A DNA stretch of 64,000 bases from Gammaproteobacteria bacterium (GTDB taxonomy: Bacteria; Pseudomonadota; Gammaproteobacteria; S012-40), in the NCBI GenBank assembly GCA_015487785.1, contig WFPC01000055.1:62001-126000 (forward strand), written 5' to 3'. Numbering within the stretch: the stretch's first letter is position 1; the number at the start of each line of letters is the position of its first letter. Below are positions 26,629 to 36,360 of this stretch, in pieces. The notes under the pieces were generated by a model that searched no databases, was not told the origin of the DNA, and worked only from the letters and a program-made list of their open reading frames with translations. Position numbers and translations under genes: made by a program.

Positions 26629-28812
26629 ATGGTTTGCGTGTTATTTCCATCGGTTCGAGTGGCGCGCATGAGCATGAGGGAAGCCGTCGATATCCCGTCC
26701 GTACCGTTTTCTGCTAGTGATGATCTGGCTCCAGGTCTTGAGAGACAGCTCGAGGGTGTGTTGCGGACCATTATCCAGTTGCCTTGGCTGGGGGCCAATG
26801 CCGGTGGCATTTTTCTGGCCGATCCCGAATCGCGTCGGCTGGAGCTGGTGAGCCAAATCAATTTCACGCCTTTTATACGCGGCACTTGTGCCCAGGTGGC
26901 CTATGGTCATTGCCTGTGTGGTCGGGTGGCGGAGTCGCAGCGCTTGTTGTATGTGTCTTGCGTGGATGAGCGCCACGAGGTGCATTACGAGGGGATGAGC
27001 GAGCATGGCCACTATGTGGTGCCCATTCAGGATGCCGGTCGGCTGTTGGGGGTGATGACGCTGTACGTGGCGCCCGGTCATGTCTATAACGAAGCCGAGG
27101 CCGCCACGCTGGAAAACTTTGCCAGCACCCTGGCTGCCATCCTGCTGGCTGCCCGCCAGCGGCGCAATCACGACCTGTTTTCTCTGATCGTGGCCAATAG
27201 TTCCCATGGAGTGATGATCACCGATCGCGAGCGGCGCATACTCTGGGTCAATCCCGCATTCGAGAAAACCACCGGTTACACCCTGGACGAGGTGCGTGGT
27301 GAGACACCGGCCCTGCTGAGTTCGGGGCGTCACGACAAAGCCTTTTACCGGCGCATGTGGGATCGCATCGGGCGTGAGGCGTGCTGGCAGGGGGAGGTCT
27401 GGAACCGGCGCAAGAGCGGGGAAGTGTATCCGGAATGGTTGAACATCATCGCCCTGCGCAACGACGAGGGTGAGGTGGTCCGTTACGCGGGGATGTTCGT
27501 CGATCTGAGCGAAATACGCCAGGCGGAGGAAAAGATCTGGCAGTTGGCCTATCACGACAAGCTCACCGGTCTGGCCAATGAGGAGCGCTTGCGTGATCGG
27601 CTCGATGAGCAACTCGGGCAGTTGGGAGCATCTGTCTCGTCGCTGGTGTTATTGGCTTTCGATCTTGATTACTTTCACGATATCAACGAAGGTCTGGGGC
27701 GGCGCATCGGTGATCATGTGTTGCGGGAAGTTGCCGGGCGTTTGCGCGAGGCCTTTCCGGGCGCCATTGGCGCGCGCACCGGCGCCGATGAATTCATGCT
27801 GGCCGTGGCCGCGGCCGATAGTGTTGCCTTGAGCGAGCTGGGGCAGGCGTTGCAGCGATGTCTTGCCCGGCCCTTCGAGATCGAGCAACAGCGTTTGCAA
27901 CTGGACTGTACCGTGGGTGGGGCGCGGGCGCGCAAGGGCGATGATGCCGAAGCGTTGATACAGCGGGCCAATATGGCCTTGCGCCAGGCCCGGGACGAGG
28001 CGCTTGGCAGCATGCGGGAATTCGACGAGGAGGTGGGCCGTGAAATGGCCTTTCAGCGTTACGTGGCCACCCAGGTGGGACGTGCCGTGGCGCGGGGCGA
28101 ATTGATACCAGTGTACCAATTTCAATATGGGCGGGAGCGTAATCTGGTGGGTGCCGAAGTGCTGAGCCGGTGGTGCAGCCCGGAACACGGCTGGATTCCC
28201 CCCGACCGTTTCATTGCTCAGGCCGAGGTGCGCGGCAGCATTGCCGGTATCGGAAACTGGGTGTTCGAGCAGGCCATGGCGCAATGGCTGCGCTGGGTCG
28301 AGGAGGGGCGGATCGAGCGGGATCGTTTTACCATGGCGGTGAATGTGTCGCCGGTGCAGCTCATGATGCCGGAGACGGTGGGGAATTTTTTCGAACTCTG
28401 TCAGCGTTATGGCGTGCCGCCGGATCAGGTGGAAATCGAGTTGACAGAAACCGGCATCATGCGCTCGGGGCGTCATGTGGAGCGGGAACTTGCTGCCCTG
28501 GCGGAACGGGGATTCCGGGTAGCCATCGACGATTTTGGTACCGGGCATTCCTCCCTGGCGCGGCTGCATCGTTTTCCTCTCCACCGGCTGAAGGTCGACC
28601 GCGGCTTTGTCAGCCTGCTGGATCAAAATACCAAGCATCGCACCCTGGTGCGTACCATCATCAATCTGGCGCATGACCTCGGCTGCGAGGTGGTGGCCGA
28701 AGGTATCGAGACCGAGGCGCAGTGGGATATCCTGCTCGAGCTGGGGTGCGATTTCTTCCAGGGTTATCTTCTGGCGCGGCCGCTGGAGGCCGAGGCCTGT
28801 CGTTTCTACTGA
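26629..28812 (+). CDS. GAF-PAS-GGDEF-EAL protein (cyclic di-GMP phosphodiesterase candidate)
   Basis: A 727-residue soluble signalling protein. A GAF domain (~38-170) contains a cysteine-rich core (GTCAQVAYGHCLCGRVAES), followed by PAS (~178-300), GGDEF-like (~310-465) and EAL (~480-727) domains. The GGDEF site reads TGADEF, so cyclase activity is probably lost or reduced. The EAL domain keeps its catalytic residues: E of EVL (GAEVLSRW), NVSP, ELTET, DDFGTGHSSL, KVDRGFV, EGIET and FFQGYLLARP. It should therefore break down c-di-GMP in response to a signal read by GAF/PAS. The start is uncertain (ATG 26629, 26668 or 26674). It lies between cbbM and cbbR. Confidence 0.9.
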   Translation: MVCVLFPSVRVARMSMREAVDIPSVPFSASDDLAPGLERQLEGVLRTIIQLPWLGANAGGIFLADPESRRLELVSQINFTPFIRGTCAQVAYGHCLCGRVAESQRLLYVSCVDERHEVHYEGMSEHGHYVVPIQDAGRLLGVMTLYVAPGHVYNEAEAATLENFASTLAAILLAARQRRNHDLFSLIVANSSHGVMITDRERRILWVNPAFEKTTGYTLDEVRGETPALLSSGRHDKAFYRRMWDRIGREACWQGEVWNRRKSGEVYPEWLNIIALRNDEGEVVRYAGMFVDLSEIRQAEEKIWQLAYHDKLTGLANEERLRDRLDEQLGQLGASVSSLVLLAFDLDYFHDINEGLGRRIGDHVLREVAGRLREAFPGAIGARTGADEFMLAVAAADSVALSELGQALQRCLARPFEIEQQRLQLDCTVGGARARKGDDAEALIQRANMALRQARDEALGSMREFDEEVGREMAFQRYVATQVGRAVARGELIPVYQFQYGRERNLVGAEVLSRWCSPEHGWIPPDRFIAQAEVRGSIAGIGNWVFEQAMAQWLRWVEEGRIERDRFTMAVNVSPVQLMMPETVGNFFELCQRYGVPPDQVEIELTETGIMRSGRHVERELAALAERGFRVAIDDFGTGHSSLARLHRFPLHRLKVDRGFVSLLDQNTKHRTLVRTIINLAHDLGCEVVAEGIETEAQWDILLELGCDFFQGYLLARPLEAEACRFY

Positions 28813-28908
28813 GTCTTGCCTCCGCAGGCCACATCCCGGTGGCTGGAAAACCGCCGTTTTTCGCAGTGCTGTGAAATGTTCAGGGCAGGGCCAATGGTGG
28901 TTTTTCTG

Positions 28909-28955
28909 GTATTGACTTATGCTATTATTGCGGATTATAAGTCAAACCTTATGGT
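28909..28955 (+). promoter_or_regulatory. cbbR upstream site sharing a 13-mer with cbbM
   Basis: GTATTGACTTATG (28909-28921) is identical to the copy at 26439-26451 in the cbbM control region. Inverted TGACTTAT / ATAAGTCA elements follow it (28913-28944), so two half-sites face each other: TTGACTTATG and TTATAAGTCAA. This looks like an autoregulatory CbbR operator overlapping the cbbR promoter. Confidence 0.5.
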
Positions 28956-28961
28956 TTCGGT

Positions 28962-29873
28962 ATGCATCTCACTCTGCGCCAATTACAGGTCTTCGAGTCG
29001 GTGGCGCGGCACCTTTCCTTTACTCGTGCGGCAGAGGAATTACATCTGAGCCAGCCGGCGGTATCCATGCAGATCAAACAACTGGAAGCCCAGGCCGGTC
29101 TGTCCCTGCTGGAGCAATATGGCAAGAAGAATGCGCTCACCGAGGCCGGGCGGGAGTTCTATCAATACAGCAAATCCATTTTGCAGCAGGTAGATGAGCT
29201 CGACGGCATCCTCCAGGAGCTGAAAGGGCTGCGCCGGGGTTGTCTGGATGTGGCGGTGGCCACCACGGCCAATGATTTTGCCACTCGTCTGCTGGCGGCC
29301 TTTGCGCGGGAGCACGAGGCTCTGAACTACCGTCTGGAGGTGAGTAACCGCGAGACCTTGTTGGCGCGCCTGGAAGCCAATGAAATGGATCTGGTGATCA
29401 TGGGGCGCCCGCCGGCCGACAAGCCGCTGGTCTCGGAACCTTTCATGGAAAATCCTCTGGTGGTGATTGCGCCACCGGAGCATGCCCTGGCCAATGAGCG
29501 CCAGATTGCCCTGGACAAGCTGGTGCGCGAACCCTTTGTGGTGCGGGAGAAGGTTTCGGGTACCCGCATTGCCATGGAGCGTTTTTTTCATCAGCACGGT
29601 TTCGAACTGGCCTCGCAGATGGAGCTGACCAGTAACGAATCCATCAAGCATGCCGTTCAGGCTGGGTTGGGGCTGGGTGTGGTATCTCGTCATACCTTGA
29701 GGCTGGAGCTGGAAACCGGCAGACTGGCCATTCTGGATGTGGAGGGGTTTCCCATCGTGCGGCATTGGTACCTGGTACATCGCCAGGGCAAGCGTCTGTC
29801 GGCGGTGGCGCAGGCCTTTCGGGAATTCGTGTTGAACCGGGGGGCGGCTTTCGCGCCGTTGCCCCGGGTATGA
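28962..29873 (+). CDS. cbbR: LysR-type regulator CbbR
   Basis: A 303-residue LysR-family regulator of Calvin-cycle genes. The N-terminal winged helix reads LTLRQLQVFESVARHLSFTRAAEELHLSQPAVSMQIKQLE, and the C-terminal effector domain (~90-290) resembles CbbR (SNRETLLARLEANEMDLVIMGRPP, SNESIKHAVQAGLGLGVVSRHTL). Position near cbbM supports the name, though the phosphodiesterase gene stands between them and cbbR is not directly divergent from cbbM. Effector metabolites are typically NADPH or sugar phosphates in the family. A monohaem cytochrome gene follows after 9 bases. Confidence 0.88.
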   Translation: MHLTLRQLQVFESVARHLSFTRAAEELHLSQPAVSMQIKQLEAQAGLSLLEQYGKKNALTEAGREFYQYSKSILQQVDELDGILQELKGLRRGCLDVAVATTANDFATRLLAAFAREHEALNYRLEVSNRETLLARLEANEMDLVIMGRPPADKPLVSEPFMENPLVVIAPPEHALANERQIALDKLVREPFVVREKVSGTRIAMERFFHQHGFELASQMELTSNESIKHAVQAGLGLGVVSRHTLRLELETGRLAILDVEGFPIVRHWYLVHRQGKRLSAVAQAFREFVLNRGAAFAPLPRV

Positions 29874-29882
29874 GGAGAAGGC

Positions 29883-30350
29883 ATGAAAATGACGCGCATG
29901 TTGACGGCATTGACCCTGGGGCTGGCGGTGACGGCCTGTGACCGGGGAGCTGGCACGCCCATGACCGCCTCATCCACGCCCCAGGCGCGGGTGAGCGATC
30001 CCGAGTTGTTGGCTTTGGGCAAGCAGGTGTTCATGGACAATTGTGCTCGTTGCCATGGCCGCCGGGCCGAGGGGGCGCCCGACTGGCGCACGCCCAATGC
30101 CCAGGGGCATTATCCACCGCCACCGCTCGATGGCAGCGGACATGCCTGGCATCATCCCAAGACCATGTTGCGCCAGGTGATTCGCGAGGGCAGCCCACCG
30201 GGGCCACAGGCGCGCATGCCGGCCTGGAAGGATCGTCTCTCGGAGCGGGAGATTCAGGCGGTGATCGCCTGGTTCCAATCCCTGTGGCCGGAACAGGTCT
30301 ATCAGGCATGGCAGCAGATGGATCGGCGAGCGGGGCAGAAAAATCAGTAA
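29883..30350 (+). CDS. Monohaem c-type cytochrome, lipoprotein
   Basis: A 155-residue cytochrome with a lipoprotein signal (LGLAVTAC, Cys19), so probably membrane-anchored and facing the periplasm. One haem site CARCH (~54-58) and a distal Met candidate in ARMPAW (~112) give a class I, SoxX/cytochrome cbb3-type fold. The pattern [22 protein letters not shown] is typical. It starts 9 bases after cbbR on the same strand and may be co-transcribed. Redox partner unknown. Confidence 0.85.
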   Translation: MKMTRMLTALTLGLAVTACDRGAGTPMTASSTPQARVSDPELLALGKQVFMDNCARCHGRRAEGAPDWRTPNAQGHYPPPPLDGSGHAWHHPKTMLRQVIREGSPPGPQARMPAWKDRLSEREIQAVIAWFQSLWPEQVYQAWQQMDRRAGQKNQ

Positions 30351-30421
30351 TTCATGATATAGTGAACACTGTTGGCCCGTGTTTGGCCCGAACCCATGAA
30401 CATTGCTTGAGGAGACGCGTT

Positions 30422-30808
30422 ATGTACGGATTTAGCACTCGATTGAACTGTTCCTACGACGAGGCCGTGGCAAAGGCGCGGGAAGCCTTGCAGGGCGAAG
30501 GTTTTGGCGTGTTGACCGAGATCGATGTGAAGGCCACCCTGAAGGCCAAGCTGGGCATCGACAAACGGCCCTACATCATTCTTGGTGCCTGCAACCCGCC
30601 GCTGGCCAACCAGGCCCTGGATGCCGAGCCCGATATCGGTCTGTTGCTGCCGTGTAACGTAGTGGTGCGCGAGGAGGAAGACGGTTCCATCACGGTAGCC
30701 TTCATGGACCCGGAGGCCGTGCTGGGCATGGTGGACAATCCGGCGGTGGGCGAGGTGGCCAAGGAAGTGCGCGCCAAGCTAAAGCGGGTGTGCGAGGCGC
30801 TGGGTTGA
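30422..30808 (+). CDS. DUF302 family protein
   Basis: A 128-residue protein matching DUF302: [45 protein letters not shown], then [35 protein letters not shown] with the family Cys in GACNP and LPCNV. These are small cytoplasmic dimers often encoded near redox or metal genes; no enzymatic role is established. A GAGGAG ribosome-binding site precedes the ATG; the ORF track start at 30041 lies within the cytochrome gene. Its last 30 bases overlap the convergent gene. Confidence 0.88.
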   Translation: MYGFSTRLNCSYDEAVAKAREALQGEGFGVLTEIDVKATLKAKLGIDKRPYIILGACNPPLANQALDAEPDIGLLLPCNVVVREEEDGSITVAFMDPEAVLGMVDNPAVGEVAKEVRAKLKRVCEALG

Positions 30809-32947
30809 GCGTAGCCGGCGCCACAACAAGCCGGCACCCAGCAGCAGCCCGAGCAGGCCGGCCAGGCTCGCCAGCGGGTGGGCCAGGATCACGACCAACG
30901 GGGTGAGGGCGAGACGGACGAGCCCGCGCAGCAGTGCATGGCGGGCGATAAACTCGGCCAGCGGAGGGGAGTGACGGTAGTAGCGCTCCACCAGCCAGCG
31001 CCCCCAGGCATGGGGCAGGAGTGCGCGGTCGCGGAATTCGCGCAAGACCCGCACCCCCGGCGCCAGGTAGGAGCCGTAGGCGGCAGTGGCGATGAAACAC
31101 CCTTCGCGCTTGACCTGGGTGAGTAGGGTCTGGCTGTTGTTGGCTTGTGTGGCAGTGGGCTCGCCGCCGAACACGGGCCGGATGTCTTGCAGGGTTTCCT
31201 CGGTGGCGACTACCGTGGCCTTGGTCTGCACCAGGCGGTCGGCCAGCAGTTGGCGGGGCTCCACCCGTATCCGCACGGTGATGCGCTGGCCCACGTCGAG
31301 GCGCGGAATGTCGCAGTTGACGTCGATTACACTGGTGCGACAGCTCACGCCATCGGTGTCGGCGCTGGCATCGAGAAACGTGAAGCCGCCAGGGCGCTGG
31401 CGGCTGTTGCGCGCGGGGTCTTCCAGGTAAATGGAACTGGCCAGGCTGAGCTTGAGGCAGGTGGCGTAATCGTTCTGGCCGGCATCGGGATTGTCGAGGT
31501 CGCCGTTGTTGTAAAGTTGTACCTCGATGGTGAAGACTTGGCCGGTTACCACCTCGCTGCGGTCGGCGTGCATACTCAGGCCCACGTCCAGGCGCTTGAT
31601 GCCGGGGCTGAGCAGGTAGCCGGTGGAATCCTGGCCGCCGATGGTGCCCGTGGCCAGGATCAGGTTGGCATTGCTGTTGACGATATTGCTGATGTAGTAG
31701 GCGGCATCGAGCACGGTGCCGTCACCGAAGGGCGTGATGAGCAGGTCGTTGAGATCCTGCTGGCCGCAGCGCCGGGTGAAATAGCTGGCATGGTAGGCCG
31801 GGTCGGCGGGATTGCTGCCGGTGGCCAGGCTGGCGACGGTCTCGCTGCCATTGGTGCGCAACAGCTTGCCGCGATTGTCGTCGCCCAGGCCGGGCAGTTC
31901 GAAGGGGACGATGAGGGCGCGGCCCTCGCTGTCGCGATCTTCGAACAGCCAGGCGAGTTGGCGGGGCTGACCGTTTTCCAGGTACCAGCCGGTGGCCACA
32001 TTGCCGTTGAAAGAGGTGGGCCAGGCTTCGTCGCTGTAGTCGTCGTTGGAATTCTGGCTCTTGATCAGCTTGTCCGGGCCCTGGAAATCACTGGCGTTGA
32101 CACCGGTCCACAGTACCGGGTAGGGGCGTGCGGCGGGATCGTCGTTGTTGAACAGGATGCCCACGATGGTATTGGCGCGGTCGGCGATGGCCAGAGGGCG
32201 GCCGGGCCGGCTGCTGAACTGGCCGTTGGCATCCAGCTTGCCGGTGAGATCGATGGCCAGGTATTGGGCGGGCTGGTCCGGCTGGTTGTCGTCGCCGGCC
32301 TGCTTGACCCAATATACCGGGCGCTCGATCAGTTGGCCGTCTTCCTCCCGAAACGAGCTGCCGATGATGAAACCGTTGTCGTTGACGCCCACGGCGATGC
32401 TCTGGGTGTCGCATTCCACCACCCAGGGGTCGCCAAAGCTCCATCCCGTGTTGTAGGCGGCACAGCCGCCGTAGTCACGCACCAGTTCATCTTCCGTGTT
32501 GTAGCAGTTGCCGGTGATGCCGGCCTCTGGATCGCATTGGGGGATCTTGCGAATGTAATGGGGCAGCAGGTGCGCCTGGTAAAGGTTGGTGGCGGCATCG
32601 CTGAGCTGCCAGTAGAGGGCCTGACGGCTGTTGTCGCTGGTTTCCCCGTAGCCAACGACGATTTCACTCAGGCCGCCTTCACTGTTGGGATTGTTGATAT
32701 CACTGGCCCGCGAGCTGACCAGTTCGCTTGGGAGCAGGGCGTGCAGGTCGATGGCCTCGTAGTCGCCGGCGGGATTTTTCTGCCACAAGCGGGCCTGGCC
32801 GCTTTCCGAGCCCACCAGCTTGCCCTGGTTGTTGACCGCGAGGATGTCGCTGGCCGGCAGGGGCTGGGCTTGGTAGCGGGCGGCCAGGGTCTGGCCTGCC
32901 GACAGCAGCAGGATGCAGGCCAGGGCCGTGACCGGTGAACGGAACAT
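30779..32947 (-). CDS. Exported DUF3466-like protein with CFI-box C-terminal sorting motif
   Basis: A 722-residue exported protein. The signal peptide is [23 protein letters not shown]; the ORF track start (33277) is false and runs through the upstream gene. The body has repeated DxxAVNNxGxxVG-like units ([30 protein letters not shown]), as in DUF3466 proteins with a beta-propeller feel. The C-terminus carries [25 protein letters not shown] followed by membrane segments and a basic end, the CFI-box C-terminal motif thought to serve surface sorting. It overlaps the CopD-like gene as TGATG and overlaps the DUF302 gene's 3' end by 30 bases. Confidence 0.75.
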   Translation of the reverse strand: MFRSPVTALACILLLSAGQTLAARYQAQPLPASDILAVNNQGKLVGSESGQARLWQKNPAGDYEAIDLHALLPSELVSSRASDINNPNSEGGLSEIVVGYGETSDNSRQALYWQLSDAATNLYQAHLLPHYIRKIPQCDPEAGITGNCYNTEDELVRDYGGCAAYNTGWSFGDPWVVECDTQSIAVGVNDNGFIIGSSFREEDGQLIERPVYWVKQAGDDNQPDQPAQYLAIDLTGKLDANGQFSSRPGRPLAIADRANTIVGILFNNDDPAARPYPVLWTGVNASDFQGPDKLIKSQNSNDDYSDEAWPTSFNGNVATGWYLENGQPRQLAWLFEDRDSEGRALIVPFELPGLGDDNRGKLLRTNGSETVASLATGSNPADPAYHASYFTRRCGQQDLNDLLITPFGDGTVLDAAYYISNIVNSNANLILATGTIGGQDSTGYLLSPGIKRLDVGLSMHADRSEVVTGQVFTIEVQLYNNGDLDNPDAGQNDYATCLKLSLASSIYLEDPARNSRQRPGGFTFLDASADTDGVSCRTSVIDVNCDIPRLDVGQRITVRIRVEPRQLLADRLVQTKATVVATEETLQDIRPVFGGEPTATQANNSQTLLTQVKREGCFIATAAYGSYLAPGVRVLREFRDRALLPHAWGRWLVERYYRHSPPLAEFIARHALLRGLVRLALTPLVVILAHPLASLAGLLGLLLGAGLLWRRLRSTQRLAHPL

Positions 32948-33402
32948 CACCAATAATAGCGCCCGTAACCGGCCACAGTGGCCACAATGAGACCGAGGCT
33001 GAGGTTGACGGCGATGATCTTGCGGATGCCCGCCAGGGATTTGCCGGCGCCGGGCCAGTCGCCGGCCGCCACATGAAGCAGCAGGGGGCGGTAATGGGCG
33101 AAGAACAGATGGATATAGAGCAGCACCATCAGCAGGCCCAGGCCGTTCATGATGTGGATGTGCATGCCCACGGCGCCGAAACCGCCCATGGTGCCCACCA
33201 TCCAGTAGCCGCTGAGGGGCAGGGCGAGCACTGCAACCCACACCCAGGGAAAGAAACGCCGGAAGGTGGCGGCCCACAGATTCAGTCGCTGGGGTGGTTC
33301 GAGCTGGCTGGCGGCGACCGGCCGCAGGGCGACATAGGCGAAGAACATGCCGCCTATCCAGATGATGGCGCAGAGCAGGTGGATGGTGATGGCGATGGAC
33401 AT
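32947..33402 (-). CDS. CopD-like small membrane protein
   Basis: A 151-residue protein with four membrane segments. The start [31 protein letters not shown] and mid-part [28 protein letters not shown] fit the CopD/DUF2269-type group, with membrane-embedded histidines that could ligate haem or copper. It is followed by the CFI-box protein through a TGATG overlap, and is preceded by the DUF3530 gene with a 15-base gap, so the three genes form one operon. Function unproven. Confidence 0.7.
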   Translation of the reverse strand: MSIAITIHLLCAIIWIGGMFFAYVALRPVAASQLEPPQRLNLWAATFRRFFPWVWVAVLALPLSGYWMVGTMGGFGAVGMHIHIMNGLGLLMVLLYIHLFFAHYRPLLLHVAAGDWPGAGKSLAGIRKIIAVNLSLGLIVATVAGYGRYYW

Positions 33403-33417
33403 GAAACCCTCTCGATC

Positions 33418-34344
33418 TTATTCGATGGTGGCCTGGATACCCGCGGCATAGCGCTGAATCCAGCCGCGGATGAGTTTCACCAGTGTATCAGATTGGTTGC
33501 GGAAGAAGGCGTCGCTGCCCTGGATCTCCATCTGGCGATAGCGCAGGTTGCCGCTCTTGCGTCGGGCCAGACTCTGCACCCGGGAGCTGACATCGGTGAG
33601 CCTGAGCGGCTGATCGAACAACTGGCCGGCGAGATGGGCGGCCTCCAGGCGTCGTGGCAGATCGGTCAACACCTCTTCGCGGTCGAGTTCGGCGTAGAGA
33701 TCCAGCAGCGGCAGCTTGAGCCGTTCCAGTTGCCGGCTGGCGTCCAGCCAGGCGGCCCGATGGGGATAGCTGGGCCAGCCGATGGTCACCAGGGCCTGCA
33801 CGCTGGGGTTGGCCAGGGCAGTTTCGGTGACGAAGGCCACCGCATAACTGGCGGACAGTCCCTGGCCGATGATGACGATGTTCTGGATGCTCTCCCGGTT
33901 GAGGAAGTTGACCGCCGCGCGCAGCCGGGCGGAACTCTCCTGCAGGGCCTCGTCCAGGGGGGCGTCGGCCCGGTTGATGTGCAGCTCCGGCATTTGCAGC
34001 GACAGGGTTGTCCAGCCGAAGCGGGGCAAGCGGCGGCGCAGCTCGTGCACCGGGCCGGGGTAGTCCAGATGCTGGCCCGGCGGGTGCAGGATGATAGCCG
34101 CTCCCTGGGTGTCGGCGCGCCGGGTCTTGCGGTAAAGGGCGGGCAGTGGGGGATGGGCGGGAATCTGCAATTCCACCAGCTCGCGCTCGGGCAGCAGAGG
34201 ACGCAGGGCATCGAGGCGGGTCTTTTCCTGCCACAGATCCAGGGCAGCGGCTGTGGCCGGAATGAGCAACAGGCCCAGCAATCCGCAGAGGCTGAAAAAA
34301 AACGCCCGTTGCGGTAAAGTGCGCGCACTCGGATTCGGATTCAT
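33418..34344 (-). CDS. DUF3530 family exported protein (alpha/beta-hydrolase-like)
   Basis: A 308-residue exported protein (signal [34 protein letters not shown]). The order of strands and the segment [15 protein letters not shown] resemble an alpha/beta-hydrolase nucleophile elbow, though it reads G-x-S-x-S rather than G-x-S-x-[41 protein letters not shown] is the conserved DUF3530 block. Substrate unknown. The start may also be at 34371; 34344 opens the signal peptide after an AAAAGCG site. Divergent from rpe. Confidence 0.72.
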   Translation of the reverse strand: MNPNPSARTLPQRAFFFSLCGLLGLLLIPATAAALDLWQEKTRLDALRPLLPERELVELQIPAHPPLPALYRKTRRADTQGAAIILHPPGQHLDYPGPVHELRRRLPRFGWTTLSLQMPELHINRADAPLDEALQESSARLRAAVNFLNRESIQNIVIIGQGLSASYAVAFVTETALANPSVQALVTIGWPSYPHRAAWLDASRQLERLKLPLLDLYAELDREEVLTDLPRRLEAAHLAGQLFDQPLRLTDVSSRVQSLARRKSGNLRYRQMEIQGSDAFFRNQSDTLVKLIRGWIQRYAAGIQATIE

Positions 34345-34398
34345 TCGCTTTTCATTATCCGCTGATGACAATTTAACGGAGCTTTAGAGGCCAAACTC

Positions 34399-35088
34399 AT
34401 GCCAGATTACAAAATTGCACCTTCCATTCTGTCCGCCGATTTTGCCCGCCTGGGCCAGGAAGTCGAAGATGTGCTCAAGTCCGGTGCCGATATCGTGCAT
34501 TTCGACGTCATGGACAATCACTATGTTCCCAATCTGACCATTGGACCCTTGGTGTGCGAAGCCCTGCGCAAGCATGGCATCACCGCCGAGATCGACGTGC
34601 ATCTGATGGTCAAGCCGGTGGACCGTATTATTCCCGATTTTGCCAAGGCCGGCGCCAGTTATATCACCTTTCACCCGGAAGCCTCCGAGCACATCGACCG
34701 TTCCCTGTCGCTGATCCGCGACTGCGGCTGCAAGGCTGGCCTGGTGTTCAATCCGGCCACGCCACTGGATTATCTCACCTATGTCATGGACAAGGTGGAC
34801 ATGGTGTTGCTGATGTCGGTCAACCCCGGTTTCGGCGGGCAGAAATTCATCCCCGCCACCTTGCAGAAGCTGCGCGAGGCGCGCAAGTTGATCGATGACA
34901 GCGGCTACGATATCCGCCTGGAAATCGACGGCGGCGTGAAGGTGGACAATATTCGCGAGATCGCCGAGGCCGGGGCCGATACCTTCGTGGCCGGTTCGGC
35001 CATCTTCGGTGCCGCCCGGGCCGAGGATCCCAACACCTACGACACGGTGGTCGCGGCCATGCGCGCGGAGCTGGCCAAGGCCGGTTGA
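34399..35088 (+). CDS. rpe: Ribulose-phosphate 3-epimerase
   Basis: A 229-residue TIM-barrel enzyme interconverting ribulose-5-phosphate and xylulose-5-phosphate in the pentose phosphate and Calvin cycles. Family motifs are clear: [50 protein letters not shown], and EIDGGVK...VAGSAIF with catalytic Asp residues and metal-binding His. Its presence close to cbbM suits an autotroph. A GAGG site precedes the ATG. The next gene starts 17 bases later. Confidence 0.96.
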   Translation: MPDYKIAPSILSADFARLGQEVEDVLKSGADIVHFDVMDNHYVPNLTIGPLVCEALRKHGITAEIDVHLMVKPVDRIIPDFAKAGASYITFHPEASEHIDRSLSLIRDCGCKAGLVFNPATPLDYLTYVMDKVDMVLLMSVNPGFGGQKFIPATLQKLREARKLIDDSGYDIRLEIDGGVKVDNIREIAEAGADTFVAGSAIFGAARAEDPNTYDTVVAAMRAELAKAG

Positions 35089-35105
35089 TTCTGCCGGGCC
35101 TGGGC

Positions 35106-36167
35106 ATGCTGCGGTTGTTGACCCTGGGCCTGCTGGTGCTGGGGGCGAGCGGCTGTGCCCTGCGTGGCGGTGAGGCGCCGGCCAGGGTCTACTGGCCCAA
35201 GCCGCCGGCCGAGCCTCGGCTGGTGCACGAGATCACCCTCTATTCGGTGGCCGACCTGGAGTCAAAGGGTGCACTCGAGCGCCTGCGGCGGCTGGGGTCG
35301 GGCGAGGGCGTGCGTGGTGGCGGCATGCGCAAGCCCTATGACGTGGCCGCGCGCCAGGGCCTGGTGGTGGTGTCCGACAGCGTGGCATCGCGGGTCTACG
35401 TGTTCGACATGCTGCGCCGGCGCGGCTTTGCCATCGGCTGGCGCGGGCGTGGCCGCTTGTTGCGTCCCCTGGGCGTGGCAGTGGACGGGCGGCGCAACAT
35501 CTATGTGGCCGATGCCGGCCTGGGACGGGTCATGGTCTACAGCATGCTGGGGCATTTCAGCCGCGAGATCGGTCGGCCCGCCGATTTCGATCGTTTGAGC
35601 GACGTGGCCGTGTCGGTCGACGGTTCCCGCATCTATGCGCTTGACCGGGGCGGGGTGGCGTCCAAGCGTCATCGTGTACTGGTTTTTTCCGCCTCGGGTG
35701 AGAAACTGGGCCAGATCGGCCGGCGCGGTATCGAGCCGGGTCAATTCAATCATCCCCTGCAACTGGCCCTGGGGCCCGATGGTCGGCTCTATGTGCTGGA
35801 TGCAGGCAATTTTCGGGTGCAGGTATTTTCGCCCGCGGGCGAATTCATTCGTGCCTGGGGCCGGCCAGGGCGCCTGCTGGGGAATTTCGCCCGGCCGCGG
35901 GGTATCGCGGTGGATGGCGATAACCATGTCTACGTGACCGATGGCGCCTATCAGAACTTCCAGATCTTCGATGCCAGCGGGCGTCTGTTGTTGCCGGTGG
36001 GCGGACCGGCGGCAGAGGACGGTCCGGGACATTATGTGCTGCCGGCCGGTATCGCCACCGATGAGACGGGGCGTGTCTACGTGGTGGATCAATTTCGCGC
36101 CAAGCTCGAGGTGTTGCGCCTGCTCGATGAAGAGGAGCGGCGGCGCCTGGCGGGGAGCCCCCGCTGA
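35106..36167 (+). CDS. NHL-repeat lipoprotein 1
   Basis: A 353-residue lipoprotein (LLVLGASGC lipobox, Cys17) folding as an NHL beta-propeller. Repeats are seen as PYDVAARQGLVVVSDSVASRVYVFD, PLGVAVDGRRNIYVADAGLGRVMVY, PLQLALGPDGRLYVLDAGNFRVQVF, PRGIAVDGDNHVYVTDGAYQNFQIF and PAGIATDETGRVYVVDQFRAKLEVL. NHL propellers usually bind proteins or glycans. It follows rpe by 17 bases and precedes the tetrahaem cytochrome, so it opens the cytochrome-porin region. Two related lipoproteins lie further down. An earlier TTG start at 35085, overlapping the rpe stop, is possible. Confidence 0.85.
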   Translation: MLRLLTLGLLVLGASGCALRGGEAPARVYWPKPPAEPRLVHEITLYSVADLESKGALERLRRLGSGEGVRGGGMRKPYDVAARQGLVVVSDSVASRVYVFDMLRRRGFAIGWRGRGRLLRPLGVAVDGRRNIYVADAGLGRVMVYSMLGHFSREIGRPADFDRLSDVAVSVDGSRIYALDRGGVASKRHRVLVFSASGEKLGQIGRRGIEPGQFNHPLQLALGPDGRLYVLDAGNFRVQVFSPAGEFIRAWGRPGRLLGNFARPRGIAVDGDNHVYVTDGAYQNFQIFDASGRLLLPVGGPAAEDGPGHYVLPAGIATDETGRVYVVDQFRAKLEVLRLLDEEERRRLAGSPR

Positions 36168-36360
36168 CAAGCGAAGGGTGGCTGGCATGCTTGCGAAAAG
36201 CACGCGTGTCGTCTACAGTAAGACCTTTGTTTTTTACCGCCGGGCGATAATCAAAGCCGGCTCTGCGTAGGGTCTTTATGGGAGAGGACAGGGGACTGCG
36301 CCGGGCCACAAGACGCGGCGGTCGGGGGCGTTGACGCCGAAGAGACTCGAAGGGGGGGAG

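Noticed and set aside
31145-32938. 597-residue plus-strand ORF opposite the CFI-box gene
   Set aside because: Shadow of the 722-residue exported protein; low-complexity Ala/Gly/Val composition and no signal or motif.
36277-36333. 18-codon ORF (MGEDRGLRRATRR...)
   Set aside because: Arg-rich by composition only, with no ribosome-binding site or conservation evidence.
36168-36360. Cyclic di-GMP riboswitch before the tetrahaem cytochrome
   Set aside because: Such riboswitches precede cytochrome genes in some bacteria, and AAAGCCGG is present at ~36254, but the other core elements (GGCAAA and the matching stems) are not found.
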